NCBI RefSeq assembly: GCF_002906655.1
Contig: NZ_CP025794.1
Span: 1,116,001-1,180,000 of the forward strand
Origin: Vibrio hyugaensis
GTDB lineage: Bacteria; Pseudomonadota; Gammaproteobacteria; Enterobacterales; Vibrionaceae
Direction: 5' to 3'
Length of the DNA: 64,000 nucleotides
Shown: positions 54,753 through 64,000 of the stretch, one piece after another
Numbering within the stretch: the first letter of the stretch is position 1
Layout of the letters: each line of letters starts with the position of its first letter
Program-made: the position numbers and the translations under genes
Notes under the pieces: model-generated
The model's database searches: none
The model's input: only the letters and a program-made list of their open reading frames with translations
Told to the model about the DNA's origin: nothing

Positions 54753-55847
54753 ATGTGTACTGACCACAACTGGATCAACAACGCAGTGCGTAAGATTGAA
54801 GCTGATTTCCAACGCTCAGCAGACACTCATCTTTTCAAACTTGATCTTCCTTCTCTTGAAGGCATCGACATTTATTTGAAAGATGAAAGCACGCACCCTA
54901 CAGGTTCATTAAAGCACCGTTTAGCGCGTTCGCTATTCCTTTATGCAATTTGTAACGGCTGGGTTGGTCCAGAAACCACGGTGATTGAAGCATCATCAGG
55001 CAGTACAGCGGTTTCTGAAGCTTATTTCGCGCGTCTCCTTGGTTTGCCATTTATTGCGGTAATGCCAAAAACCACAGCACGTAAGAAAATTGAACAAATC
55101 GAATTCTACGGCGGCAAAGCGCACCTTGTTGACCGTTCAGACCAAATTTATGATGAATCTCGTCGCTTAGCAAAAGAGCTAAACGGTCACTATATGGACC
55201 AATTTACCTATGCTGAACGTGCAACGGACTGGCGTGGTAACAACAACATCGCGAACTCTATCTTTAGCCAAATGGAGCTAGAAGATCACCCAATCCCTAG
55301 CTGGGTGGTGATGAGCCCAGGCACTGGCGGTACTTCTGCCACTATCGGCCGCTTTATCCGTTACCAAAAATACGACACAAAACTGTGTGTTGTTGACCCT
55401 GAGAACTCAGTATTCTTTGACTACTTCCAGTCTGGTAATGCCGATATCAAAGGTGAAAACGGTAGCAAAATCGAAGGTATCGGCCGTCCACGTGTTGAGC
55501 CGAGCTTCATTGCTGGCGTCGTAGACGAAATGCGTAAAATCCCTGATGCAGCAAGCGTGGCGACAGCACATTGGCTATCAGGTCTGATTGGTCGTAAAGT
55601 TGGCGCATCAACAGGTACCAACCTGTACGGCGTGTTACAGCTTGCATGTGAGATGAAAAAGCGTGGTGAAAACGGCTCTATCGTTACTTTGCTTTGTGAC
55701 TCTGGAGAACGCTACCTAGATACTTACTACAATGCTGATTGGGTAAAAGAGAACATCGGTGATATCCAACCGTATCTTGCTCAACTTGAGATTATTCAAG
55801 CAGAAGGCTGTGTGGAACCCGCATGTTGCGGCCCAATCACTGAGTGA
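54753..55847 (+). CDS. PLP-dependent cysteine synthase/desulfhydrase-family enzyme
   Basis: The 364-aa protein is a fold-type II PLP enzyme. The lysine site is [14 protein letters not shown], the substrate loop is [19 protein letters not shown], and the phosphate-binding glycine loop is [14 protein letters not shown]. The C-terminus has a Cys pair, [10 protein letters not shown]. Next to a DecR-like regulator, a cysteine-degrading (desulfhydrase) role is more likely than synthesis, but this is inference. An AGGAG site precedes the ATG. Confidence 0.83.
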   Translation: MCTDHNWINNAVRKIEADFQRSADTHLFKLDLPSLEGIDIYLKDESTHPTGSLKHRLARSLFLYAICNGWVGPETTVIEASSGSTAVSEAYFARLLGLPFIAVMPKTTARKKIEQIEFYGGKAHLVDRSDQIYDESRRLAKELNGHYMDQFTYAERATDWRGNNNIANSIFSQMELEDHPIPSWVVMSPGTGGTSATIGRFIRYQKYDTKLCVVDPENSVFFDYFQSGNADIKGENGSKIEGIGRPRVEPSFIAGVVDEMRKIPDAASVATAHWLSGLIGRKVGASTGTNLYGVLQLACEMKKRGENGSIVTLLCDSGERYLDTYYNADWVKENIGDIQPYLAQLEIIQAEGCVEPACCGPITE

Positions 55848-55865
55848 TTTTCGCTGAGAATAAAG

Positions 55866-55895
55866 AAACAGCCCGCTGAAATGAGCGGGCTGTTT
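55866..55895. terminator. Bidirectional terminator between the PLP enzyme and DUF1244 genes
   Basis: AAACAGCCCGCT (55866-55877) pairs with AGCGGGCTGTTT (55884-55895); a 12-bp stem with A/T runs on both sides. Confidence 0.85.
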
Positions 55896-55918
55896 TGTAT
55901 CTGCTTAAATGGTGTCTA

Positions 55919-56236
55919 TTACTTTTTCTGACGCGCTTCAAATGCCGCCAACTGTTCTGGTGTCGCTTTTGGCTGGTGGTTTTGTTTCCACTCATCGTAA
56001 GTCATACCATAAACGCGCTCACGAGCATCATCGATGTCGATATCCACACCAAGATCTTCCGCTTCTGCCTTGTACCATTTGCTGAAACAGTTACGACAGA
56101 AACCAGCAAGTATCATAAGGTCGATGTTTTGCACGTCTTTGTTTGCATCTAAATGTGCAAGAAGACGACGAAATGTTGCCGCGTCCAGCTTGTCTTGTTC
56201 TTCTTGAGTTAGATTTTTGTATTTGAATTCAGCCAC
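55919..56236 (-). CDS. DUF1244 protein
   Basis: The 105-aa protein matches the DUF1244 family along its length (AATFRRLLAHLDANKDVQNIDLMILAGFCRNCFSKWYKAEAED, YGMTYDEWKQNHQ). CRNC gives a possible metal site. Family function is unknown. A GAAAGG-type ribosome-binding site precedes the ATG at 56236. Single gene. Confidence 0.88.
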   Translation of the reverse strand: MAEFKYKNLTQEEQDKLDAATFRRLLAHLDANKDVQNIDLMILAGFCRNCFSKWYKAEAEDLGVDIDIDDARERVYGMTYDEWKQNHQPKATPEQLAAFEARQKK

Positions 56237-56438
56237 TTTACTTTCCTTTTATTTATCTCACAGCTCATAGCAGAGAAATGAGCGAGTTTGATCTGCTTAA
56301 AACTTGCGCCATCACAACAAATTTTCGCTCAACATCGCATACTCACCCAAAAGACTGATATGATAAATGCCACTTATCTTATTGATTAAATTAATACTAA
56401 TTCTAAAAACAGTTCTTCACAAAGGTTATCGCCAAGTT

Positions 56439-57014
56439 ATGAAAAACGCCATTCTAATATTATCGGCACTGACCCTGAGTCTGCCAACTTTCGCAGCTCA
56501 AGAGCAAACTCACCAATCCTACTTATACCTAGGCACAGGTAATGTTGGTTTTGACACTCCGAATTTTGGTTCTGATCGCGACAGTGGCTGGTCGACACCT
56601 CACATTACGGTTGGCTGGGGTTACCATGTAAACCAATACCTCGCATTTGAAGGGGTACTGCGTTATTCACAAAATGAACTTAAGAATGATGCTCTAAAAA
56701 CTGACTTAGACCTTCACTATTACCAAGCAGGTATGTCTGCTGTTGTAACGAGTGATAACTTAGGCGATACGCCACTGTCACTATTTGGCCGCGTAACCGC
56801 GCTTGGCACTCAAGCTGAAATGTATGTTCCAAACGAACAAAAAGTCACAGACGATTCTGGTGCACTATTCAACATTGGTGCAGGTGTCCATTGGGATATG
56901 AGTAAAGATATTTGGCTACGTGCAGAATACATCTACAACGTTGCAGACATGGGCTTTGATGACTTCTACGACAGCTATGAAGGCGTGCAAGTGAGCTTGG
57001 GTAAACGCTTCTAA
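56439..57014 (+). CDS. Outer-membrane beta-barrel protein (OmpA-like/porin family)
   Basis: The start at 56439 gives a signal peptide (MKNAILILSALTLSLPTFAAQ). The frame extends 24 codons upstream. The 191-aa product shows alternating strands, with GNVGFDTPNFGSD, HITVGWGYHVNQYLAFEG and a C-terminal aromatic strand ending VSLGKRF. This C-terminal Phe is the BAM recognition signal. About eight strands are expected. Ligand unknown. Confidence 0.82.
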   Translation: MKNAILILSALTLSLPTFAAQEQTHQSYLYLGTGNVGFDTPNFGSDRDSGWSTPHITVGWGYHVNQYLAFEGVLRYSQNELKNDALKTDLDLHYYQAGMSAVVTSDNLGDTPLSLFGRVTALGTQAEMYVPNEQKVTDDSGALFNIGAGVHWDMSKDIWLRAEYIYNVADMGFDDFYDSYEGVQVSLGKRF

Positions 57015-57059
57015 TCGAACGCTCCAAGCTGGTTTTAAAACCCAAAATTGGAGACAAAG

Positions 57060-57087
57060 AAAAGCCGAGGTCATTGCCTCGGCTTTT
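57060..57087. terminator. Bidirectional terminator between the barrel gene and the RND operon
   Basis: AAAGCCGAGG (57061-57070) pairs with CCTCGGCTTT (57077-57086) over a 6-nt loop, with A/T runs on both sides. Both transcripts end here. Confidence 0.85.
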
Positions 57088-57103
57088 GTGTTTTAGAGTT
57101 TGG

Positions 57104-60100
57104 TTAAGGGTGCGCGATACGTCCCTTCGTATCATGGCTAAGCGCTTTATTCAGCTCAGCTTCAACATAACCAGGGGAACGCGTCTTCGCAGAGATCAAT
57201 CGATACATCGCAGGGATAACAAACAGTGTAACTAACGTCGCAAACCCCATACCGAAGAAGATAACGGTACCGACGGCCACACGGCTTTCATAACCTGCTC
57301 CTGTTGACATGATCAAAGGAATAGCACCAGCTAGCGTCGTAAATGCCGTCATCATGATAGGACGCAGACGGCGAGCTGCCGCATCAGTGATCGCTTTTTC
57401 AAACTCGATACCACGGTCACGTAGCTGGTTAGCAAACTCAACGATCAAAATACCGTTTTTGGTTACCATACCGATCAACATAATCATGCCGATTTGGCTG
57501 TAGATGTTCATTCCTTGACTCATGACGACCAACCCAAGGAAGCCACCAAATACGCCCATAGGCACGGTGAACATTACCACCAGTGGGTTGACGAAGCTTT
57601 CAAACTGCGCTGCCAATACTAGGTATGCAACAAGTAATGCCAAGGCAAATACAACGGCAACACTGGCTTGGTTTTCTTTAAAGTCTTTCGACTCACCAGA
57701 GTAACTGACCGAAATATCACCCGGCAGGTTATCAATCGCTTCTTGATCTAAGAAATCTAGCGCCTCACCTAGGGTGTAACCTTCCGATAGGTTAGCAGTA
57801 ATGGTGATCGACTTCTGTTTGTTGTAGTGGGACAGACGAATTGATGCCGCCACTTCTTCGACTTTAGTAACCGTATCTAGGGTCACTAGCTCACCGCTGT
57901 TGGTGCGTAAGTAAATCTGGCTCAAATCAGCAGCATTGTTGAAGCTGTTTTCATCACCACGTAAATACACATCGTATTCTTCACCGCGATCAACGTACGT
58001 GGTCTCACTCTTACCACCTAGCATGATCTCTAAGGTATCCGAGATATCTTGAACACTGACACCAAGTTCTGCGGCACGACGTTTATCAACAGACACCAAC
58101 AGCTCAGGCGTTTTCTCAGAGTAATCGATCTCCGCACCTTCCATCATTGGAGATTCTTCGGCTTTGTTCTTGAGCATTTCCGCCCAGACCAATAGTTCAT
58201 CATAATCCGAACCACCAAGAACAAATTGAACCGGTTCACTCGAGCCACCACGGAAGCCTGGCATGAATGGGAACACACGAACGTCAGGTATCCCCCCTAA
58301 TGACTTACGAACTTGGTTGAGCGCTTCTTGCGCCGTCACATCACGCTCATTCCAGTCTTCTAAAATCATGATAACGAAGCCCGTTTGGTCACCGGCTTGA
58401 CCACCAAATGCTGGAGTTTGAATGCTGAATGACTTCAGGAAACCTTCACCCAACATTGGCATTAGACGATCTTCTACAATGTCCATGTTCGCAGACATAC
58501 GGTTGTAGGAGGTCGCATCCGCACCGCGAACAAAAGCAAAGATGACCCCACGGTCTTCTTGTGGCGTTAGCTGCGCTGGCACTTGATTCATCAAGAAGTA
58601 ACTGCCGCCCATACACGCCAAGATAACTACTGGAGCAGCCCAACGTACTTTTAGTGCGCCTTTCAGGGCATTGCGGTAACCAGACTCCAGCTTGGCAAAC
58701 AACTTATCTACCGCTTGGTTGAAACGATTTGGCTTCACGTTTGCTTTTAGGATCTGGCTTCCTAATACTGGCGTTAGAGTCAGAGCGATCAAAGATGAGA
58801 AGATCACAGACATTGCCAGTAAGACTGAGAACTCGGTAAACAGCAAACCAACCATGCCATCCATGAACGAAATCGGCAGGAATACCATCACCAGAACCAA
58901 GGTGGTAGCAACAACAGCAAACCCTACTTCACGGGTTCCTTTATATGCCGCCAATAAAGGAGATTCACCTCGTTCAATATGGTGGAAGATGTTCTCTACC
59001 ACTACGATGGCATCATCCACAACCAGACCAATAGACAGAATCAAAGCCATCAAGGTAATCAGGTTGATTGAGAAGCCAAAGTAATAAGCCGCAATGAATG
59101 AAGAAATCAGAGAAACCGGTACGGTTACCGCTGGAATAAGTGTGGCACGAGCCTGACCAATAAAGATGTACAGCACTAAGATTACGAGGCCACCTGTAAT
59201 AAATAGTGTGCTATAAACCTCTTCAATTGAACGTTCGATAAAAACAGTCGCATCGTAGTCGATCGCAAGACGAGTACCATCTGGCAAGAATTGCTGGATT
59301 TCATCCACTTCTGAGCGCACGGACTTCGCCACTTCTAACGGGTTAGCATCTGATTGCGGAATCACACCCAAGCTTATGTTAACGATACCATCACTTTTAA
59401 AGGTCGAGTTTTCGTTTTCAGCACCGATGAACACGTCCGCAACGTCTTTTAGATAAATAGGTGTGTTATCGCTCGCTCGCTTAACGACCAAGTATTGAAA
59501 GTCTTCTGGTGTATTGTATGTACGCGCAGTACGAACAGACATCACGGTTGAATCGTTACGGACTTCACCACCCGGACTTTCTAAGTTCTCACTACGTAAT
59601 GCAGCCGTGATATCAGAAGCCGTCACCGAGCGGCCAGCCATCAGGTCTGGCTTGAGCTTCACATACATTACCTTGTACAGACCACCCGAAAGGTCGATCG
59701 AGCTCACACCCGAGATCAAACTGAAGCGGTCCATCAACACACGCTCAGCGTAGTCGGTTAGCTGGGTACGATCCATCTCTGAAGAACTGAGGTTGATATA
59801 TAACGAGGCTTCACCAGAACCATTGTTCTTGTAAACAACGGGATCGTCAGCTTCATCAGGCAAGGAGCGTTGAGCACGAGCTACCGCATCACGAACATCA
59901 CTCACACCGGTATTTAAGTCATAACCTAACTCAAAAGTAATGGTGATACGTGACATGCTGTTGCGCGTCGTCGAGCTAATTTCATCAATGCCACTAATAC
60001 CAGAAAGCTGATCTTCCAACACAGACGTTATCTGGCTTTCAATAATGGTGGCAGAAGCCCCTTCGTAACGCGTGCTAATCGAAACCACAGGGCTTTCGAT

Positions 60101-60217
60101 ATCTGGCATTTCACGCACTGCAAGCTTAGTAAACGACACAAAGCCGAATACACACAGCAGCATACTCAATACCAGTGCAGCGACGGGGCGCTTTACGGAA
60201 ACGTCAGAGAGTAACAT
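57104..60217 (-). CDS. RND-family efflux pump inner-membrane transporter
   Basis: The 1037-aa protein is a full HAE1-type pump with 12 helices and two large periplasmic loops. The proton-relay region in helix 4 reads LILSIGLVVDDAIVVVENIFHH (DD pair). Other conserved segments are DVSVKRPVAALVLSMLL at the N-terminus and LLIGMVTKNGILIVEFANQLRD near the C-terminus. It transports drugs or lipophilic compounds. The start ATG overlaps the stop of the adaptor gene (TAATG). No outer-membrane channel gene is near. Confidence 0.93.
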   Translation of the reverse strand: MLLSDVSVKRPVAALVLSMLLCVFGFVSFTKLAVREMPDIESPVVSISTRYEGASATIIESQITSVLEDQLSGISGIDEISSTTRNSMSRITITFELGYDLNTGVSDVRDAVARAQRSLPDEADDPVVYKNNGSGEASLYINLSSSEMDRTQLTDYAERVLMDRFSLISGVSSIDLSGGLYKVMYVKLKPDLMAGRSVTASDITAALRSENLESPGGEVRNDSTVMSVRTARTYNTPEDFQYLVVKRASDNTPIYLKDVADVFIGAENENSTFKSDGIVNISLGVIPQSDANPLEVAKSVRSEVDEIQQFLPDGTRLAIDYDATVFIERSIEEVYSTLFITGGLVILVLYIFIGQARATLIPAVTVPVSLISSFIAAYYFGFSINLITLMALILSIGLVVDDAIVVVENIFHHIERGESPLLAAYKGTREVGFAVVATTLVLVMVFLPISFMDGMVGLLFTEFSVLLAMSVIFSSLIALTLTPVLGSQILKANVKPNRFNQAVDKLFAKLESGYRNALKGALKVRWAAPVVILACMGGSYFLMNQVPAQLTPQEDRGVIFAFVRGADATSYNRMSANMDIVEDRLMPMLGEGFLKSFSIQTPAFGGQAGDQTGFVIMILEDWNERDVTAQEALNQVRKSLGGIPDVRVFPFMPGFRGGSSEPVQFVLGGSDYDELLVWAEMLKNKAEESPMMEGAEIDYSEKTPELLVSVDKRRAAELGVSVQDISDTLEIMLGGKSETTYVDRGEEYDVYLRGDENSFNNAADLSQIYLRTNSGELVTLDTVTKVEEVAASIRLSHYNKQKSITITANLSEGYTLGEALDFLDQEAIDNLPGDISVSYSGESKDFKENQASVAVVFALALLVAYLVLAAQFESFVNPLVVMFTVPMGVFGGFLGLVVMSQGMNIYSQIGMIMLIGMVTKNGILIVEFANQLRDRGIEFEKAITDAAARRLRPIMMTAFTTLAGAIPLIMSTGAGYESRVAVGTVIFFGMGFATLVTLFVIPAMYRLISAKTRSPGYVEAELNKALSHDTKGRIAHP

Positions 60218-61305
60218 TAATTCGCTTCCTTAGCCGCTTTGCCTTTTGCATCTGGAGCATTCACGGTCTTCGATTGAGTTGGCGCAACAATTTCTGTTAC
60301 TTCAACACCATCACGCATGTTTACGATACCTTGAACGACAATCTTATCGCCGATTTCGACGCCCGATTCGATCACCACTTCATTATCAACACGCGCACCA
60401 AGGAAGACTTCCTGACGCATTGCTTTGTTGTCTTCATCAATCACGTATACAAAACGCTTAGTACCTGAGTATTCCAGAGCTTGAACCGGAATGATTGGCG
60501 CTTCAATAGCCGGGAATACCAAAGAGGCATTCATTAACATGCCTGGCTTTAGGTGATTTTCTGGGTTATCAAACTCGATACGAACACGCAAGTTGAGGGT
60601 TTCAGCACTGATTCGAGTATCAATACCTGTAACCTTGCCGACAAATTCTTGATTGTTCCAAGCACTGGTTGTGGCATGCACTTCCATACCGACCGACAAC
60701 ATAGATAAGTAACGCTCCGGAACTTGAAGGTCCAACTCCATAACCGAAAGATCATCCAGAGTCAGTAACTCTGTGCCCGCACTGACCATCTTACCTTTAC
60801 TAAAATCGATGAAACCTACTGTACCGGCAAAAGGCGCACTGATATGGAGATCCGCTAAGTTGGCTTTGGCTGCATCTAGGCGCGCTTCTGCAATTTCAAC
60901 ACTCGCCTTTTGCCCATCAATTTCAGTTTGAGTAATCGCGTTACGTTTTACCAAACGCTGAAACTCTTTTAACTTACGCTGCTCATCTTTTAGGTATGCT
61001 TTTGCCTCTATTAATGCAGCTTGTGCTTTATCATCATTAAGTTGAATCAAAAGCTGGTTTTGCTGAACGTTTTGATTGGCGTTAACGGCGATTTGTTTCA
61101 CCTTGCCAGAAACCTCAGACGCAACAACCACAGACTTGGCTGATTCTAATTTGCCGATCAGTGACAAAGATTGGTTAATTTCATGCGTTTCTACTTGCTC
61201 AGTTACCACCGTAACTGTTGATGGACCACGTTTGGCAGCAAAAGCTGCTGGTGAAACCATTAAAATAGAAAGCGTTAAAACAGATAAAGTGGCTCTCATA
61301 CTCAT
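60217..61305 (-). CDS. RND efflux periplasmic adaptor (membrane fusion protein)
   Basis: The 362-aa protein has a signal peptide (MSMRATLSVLTLSILMVSPAAFA), a lipoyl/barrel-sandwich region (SGKVKQIAVNANQNVQQNQLLIQLNDDKA), a coiled-coil hairpin (KAYLKDEQRKLKEFQRLVKRNAITQTEIDGQKASVEIAEARLDAA), and a beta-barrel with ISAPFAGTVGFID. It has no lipobox Cys. A second Met two codons in (61299) is possible. It forms an operon with the pump gene by TAATG overlap. No regulator gene is adjacent. Confidence 0.92.
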   Translation of the reverse strand: MSMRATLSVLTLSILMVSPAAFAAKRGPSTVTVVTEQVETHEINQSLSLIGKLESAKSVVVASEVSGKVKQIAVNANQNVQQNQLLIQLNDDKAQAALIEAKAYLKDEQRKLKEFQRLVKRNAITQTEIDGQKASVEIAEARLDAAKANLADLHISAPFAGTVGFIDFSKGKMVSAGTELLTLDDLSVMELDLQVPERYLSMLSVGMEVHATTSAWNNQEFVGKVTGIDTRISAETLNLRVRIEFDNPENHLKPGMLMNASLVFPAIEAPIIPVQALEYSGTKRFVYVIDEDNKAMRQEVFLGARVDNEVVIESGVEIGDKIVVQGIVNMRDGVEVTEIVAPTQSKTVNAPDAKGKAAKEAN

Positions 61306-61503
61306 AATCTTGACTATTAATCGAATAAACTTATGTCATTAAACTGAATACAGTTTATCAGTAGATACGTCTACTAACGTCAAGTAGTGTAAATTCAAGT
61401 AAAAAGTAGGTTTTCCTTTTGTATAAACGACATACAAAACGCTGACTTTCTACCATCTTTGCCCAAAAAGGCAGCATTCAACGTAAAAACGTAAGAAAAA
61501 CGC

Positions 61504-61531
61504 TTTACAGCCGGAGCGAGTTTGCTATGAT
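61504..61531 (+). promoter_or_regulatory. Promoter of the tRNA-Tyr array
   Basis: TTTACA (61504-61509) and TATGAT (61526-61531) with a 16-bp spacer are followed by a GC-rich discriminator, GCGCTCCGC. This is the arrangement of stringently controlled stable-RNA promoters. Confidence 0.75.
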
Positions 61532-61587
61532 GCGCTCCGCACTTGAGAGATGTGTTGGGAAAACAAACTTAAGTATAAAAATACCCT

Positions 61588-61672
<85 letters not shown>

Positions 61673-61757
61673 TATTCTTTCTTATGTTTTTCCTTTAAAC
61701 GTGAGAACAACTTGGAAGCTAGGTTGGGAAACTAACTTTTAAGTATAAAAACACCCT

Positions 61758-61842
<85 letters not shown>

Positions 61843-61926
61843 TATTCTTTCTTATGTTTTTCTTTTAAACGTGAGAACAACTTGGAAGCTAGGTTGGGAA
61901 ACTAATTTTCAAGTATAAAACACCCT

Positions 61927-62011
<85 letters not shown>

Positions 62012-62096
62012 TATTCTTTCTTATGTTTTTCCTTTAAACGTGAGAACAACTTGGAAGCTAGGTTGGGAAACTAACTTTTAAGTATAAAAACACCCT

Positions 62097-62181
<85 letters not shown>

Positions 62182-62265
62182 TATTCTTTCTTATGTTTTT
62201 CCTTTAAACATGAGAACAACTTGGAAGCTAGGTTGGGAAACTAACTTTCAAGTATAAAACACCCT

Positions 62266-62350
<85 letters not shown>

Positions 62351-62434
62351 TATTCTTTCTTGTGTTTTTCCTTTAAACATAAGAACAACTTGAAAAGCGT
62401 GTTGGGAAAACACTTTTTAAGTATAAAACACCCT

Positions 62435-62519
<85 letters not shown>

Positions 62520-62524
62520 TATTG

Positions 62525-62554
62525 AAAAAGCCAGCTCATTGAGCTGGCTTTTTT
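62525..62554 (+). terminator. Terminator of the tRNA-Tyr array
   Basis: AAAAAGCCAGCTC and GAGCTGGCTTTTT form a 13-bp stem with a 3-nt loop, then TTCG. It starts 5 nt after the last CCA. Confidence 0.88.
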
Positions 62555-62658
62555 CGTTCTATAGCTATAGCTTTTCAATGGCTTACCTAACTATTTGGCT
62601 AAATCTAGCCTCACTCAACGCGCGATTCTTAGTGATCTTTCGTTAAGTAGTACGACAC

Positions 62659-62787
62659 CTAGGTACTTTTAACTAGCTCTGCTTGAGAGCGAATCCAAGT
62701 GTTAGTTGGTTTATTTAGGTCAATGGAATCAAGCCATTGATCATCTCCGTTAGCTTTATCTTCACCATTCCTTACTGTGCGACTCAT
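62659..62787 (-). CDS. Possible 42-aa small protein
   Basis: A short frame starts with MSRTVRNGEDKANGDDQWLD and ends ...WIRSQAELVKST. AGGG lies 5 nt before its ATG at 62787. The composition is plausible for a soluble protein, but I do not recognise it. Apart from this frame and two terminators, the gap 62520-62916 holds nothing I can name. Confidence 0.35.
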   Translation of the reverse strand: MSRTVRNGEDKANGDDQWLDSIDLNKPTNTWIRSQAELVKST

Positions 62788-62859
62788 CGAACCCTATTAA
62801 AGTCGACTTCAACCACTCGTCCTGTCTCGATAGATTTAGAGTCTCTGATCTTCAGGCAT

Positions 62860-62890
62860 AAAAAATCCCGCACGAAAGCGGGATTTTATT
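62860..62890 (-). terminator. Terminator of the Tim44-like gene
   Basis: AAAATCCCGC (62862-62871) pairs with GCGGGATTTT (62878-62887) over a 6-nt loop; TTTATG follows on the minus strand. Confidence 0.85.
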
Positions 62891-62916
62891 AAGACTAAAT
62901 TGAATACTTAAGATAA

Positions 62917-63789
62917 TTAACCTTGAATACCGACGATCAACCACGGTGCATTTGGCACAGTTAGGTCACGCTCTAGGTGCCAGATATCTTCGATTTCTTC
63001 TTCGACACCTTCTTCAGCATCACGGTAACGACCACTGAACTGTAAGCTGAGCTGTGCCTTACTTGCATCATAATCTGCACGAACAATTTCAGCATCAACG
63101 TACATCACATCTGTGTGCTGCTCACCATCTAACTTCGCACGTTCTGCTTTCAAGTCTTCAAACAGGCTTGCCGAAACGTATTCTTCAATCGTGTGCAGCT
63201 GATTGTGGTTCCAAGCACCTTGCAGAATTCGGTAATGCTCACGAGAGCCATTAATGAACGCTGCTTGGTCAAAGCCCGGTGGGTAGTTGTGCGGAATATC
63301 AGTTTGGGAGCCGAAACCACCAAAGCCGCCAGCATTTGTGTTTGGTTGTTGTTCAAAATTCTGCATGTTTGGCTGCTCGAACTTCGTGTTGTTACCACCA
63401 AAGGCTGGCTGCTGACGATGCTGATTCATACTGCCCTGCTTAGCACCAAGCATGCCTCGCATCAGTTTGAAGATAACGAATGCGATCAAACCAATGATTA
63501 GGATATCCATAAACTGGATACCTTCAAACGCACCACCAAAGAATGCTGCCAGAAGACCACCAGCAAGAAGACCACCAAGTAAGCCGCCCATCAAACCTTT
63601 TTTGCTTGATGATTTAGCACCTTGTTCTTTACCAATGGTGTTTGTGTTTTGTTGCTGCTGTTTAGGAGCAGGCGCGGTTTTGTAACTCTTACCAAAAGAC
63701 TTACCACCACCAAATTTCTTCGCTTCTGCGATAGGCGTTACGGCAACAGTAAACATCAGTAGGGCGACAATCGAAAATAAACGTTTCAT
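62917..63789 (-). CDS. Tim44-like domain protein
   Basis: The start at 63789 is preceded by AAGGATAACG and gives a signal peptide or N-terminal anchor (MKRLFSIVALLMFTVAVTPIAEA). The 290-aa product has a Gly-rich segment with a hydrophobic hairpin (about residues 68-112, KKGLMGGLLGGLLAGGLLAAFFGGAFEGIQFMDILIIGLIAFVIFKLM), a Gln/Asn/Gly-rich linker, and a C-terminal Tim44-like domain (NGSREHYRILQGAWNHNQLHTIEEYVSASLFEDLKAERA). Role in bacteria is unsettled. Single gene. Confidence 0.85.
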   Translation of the reverse strand: MKRLFSIVALLMFTVAVTPIAEAKKFGGGKSFGKSYKTAPAPKQQQQNTNTIGKEQGAKSSSKKGLMGGLLGGLLAGGLLAAFFGGAFEGIQFMDILIIGLIAFVIFKLMRGMLGAKQGSMNQHRQQPAFGGNNTKFEQPNMQNFEQQPNTNAGGFGGFGSQTDIPHNYPPGFDQAAFINGSREHYRILQGAWNHNQLHTIEEYVSASLFEDLKAERAKLDGEQHTDVMYVDAEIVRADYDASKAQLSLQFSGRYRDAEEGVEEEIEDIWHLERDLTVPNAPWLIVGIQG

Positions 63790-64000
63790 CGTTATCCTTA
63801 AAATTGACGATATGTACTTAATCATGCTGATTGATGATGAAGCAAACAAGCATCCATATCAGTAGCACGCTAAATATGAGATGTGACCATCATACTCCGT
63901 CAGATACAACAATGAAACATTCCATAATAGAAGACATGTATCAGAATATTGCCAAGCAATAGGTTTCTGACTGGTTTGTGTTATTGACGGTGATTCAGTA

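Noticed and set aside
63850..64000. Possible start of another gene at the right edge
   Set aside because: No frame with a start signal is visible in the last 150 bases.

Overview
The window is chromosomal DNA of a marine Vibrio, most like the Harveyi clade (V. parahaemolyticus / V. alginolyticus type). Several proteins look like direct Vibrio orthologues: the VC1899-type DUF1887 protein, the alkyltransferase-like protein, Udp, FdxA and TesB. The array of six tRNA-Tyr genes fits as well. This assignment is from memory of the families, not from a search.

Left flank (1-19113): an lpoB-ycfL-COG3014-hinT cell-envelope cluster; a chemoreceptor; a stand-alone CARF-nuclease-like DUF1887 protein; uridine phosphorylase behind a CRP-type site; a ZntA-like metal ATPase behind a MerR-type operator; a MATE exporter; a CBS protein; an FAD oxidoreductase; ferredoxin; a TrmH-family methyltransferase; and a Ca2+-type P-ATPase. 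The segment ends at a strong stem-loop that was originally the terminator of ffs.

Centre (19114-48823): a complete Tn7-like, CRISPR-guided transposon of type I-F3, 29,710 bp long. A 5-bp target duplication, TAAAG, lies at both ends (19109-19113 and 48824-48828), and each end carries arrays of TnsB-type sites. It sits immediately 3' of ffs (4.5S signal-recognition-particle RNA). One end encodes tnsA-tnsB-tnsC. The other encodes tniQ-cas8/5-cas7-cas6 and a short CRISPR array with no cas1, cas2 or cas3. An Xre regulator is present, and three copies of the operator ACTTAG-N5-CTAAGT lie at its own divergent promoter region and at the tniQ promoter. The last array unit is a truncated guide of 18-20 nt against ffs. 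It mismatches the target only at positions 6, 12 and 18. The observed insertion point fits this short guide (48-50 bp downstream) and not a 32-nt guide (36 bp). The ffs-facing transposon end folds into a hairpin capped by TTCG and followed by a T-rich run. It stands where the displaced ffs terminator used to be. Cargo is defence-like: an AbiE-type toxin/antitoxin pair, an McrBC-like coiled-coil AAA ATPase and nuclease pair with an HNH-like protein, a type I restriction-modification system with small genes between hsdM and hsdR, and a helicase operon.

Right flank (48824-64000): ffs, a periplasmic-sensor diguanylate cyclase, a membrane protein, an alkyltransferase-like protein, a YbaY-type lipoprotein, TesB, a DecR-like regulator divergent from a PLP cysteine enzyme, a DUF1244 protein, an outer-membrane barrel, an RND efflux pair, six tandem tRNA-Tyr genes with a recognisable promoter and terminator, and a Tim44-like protein.
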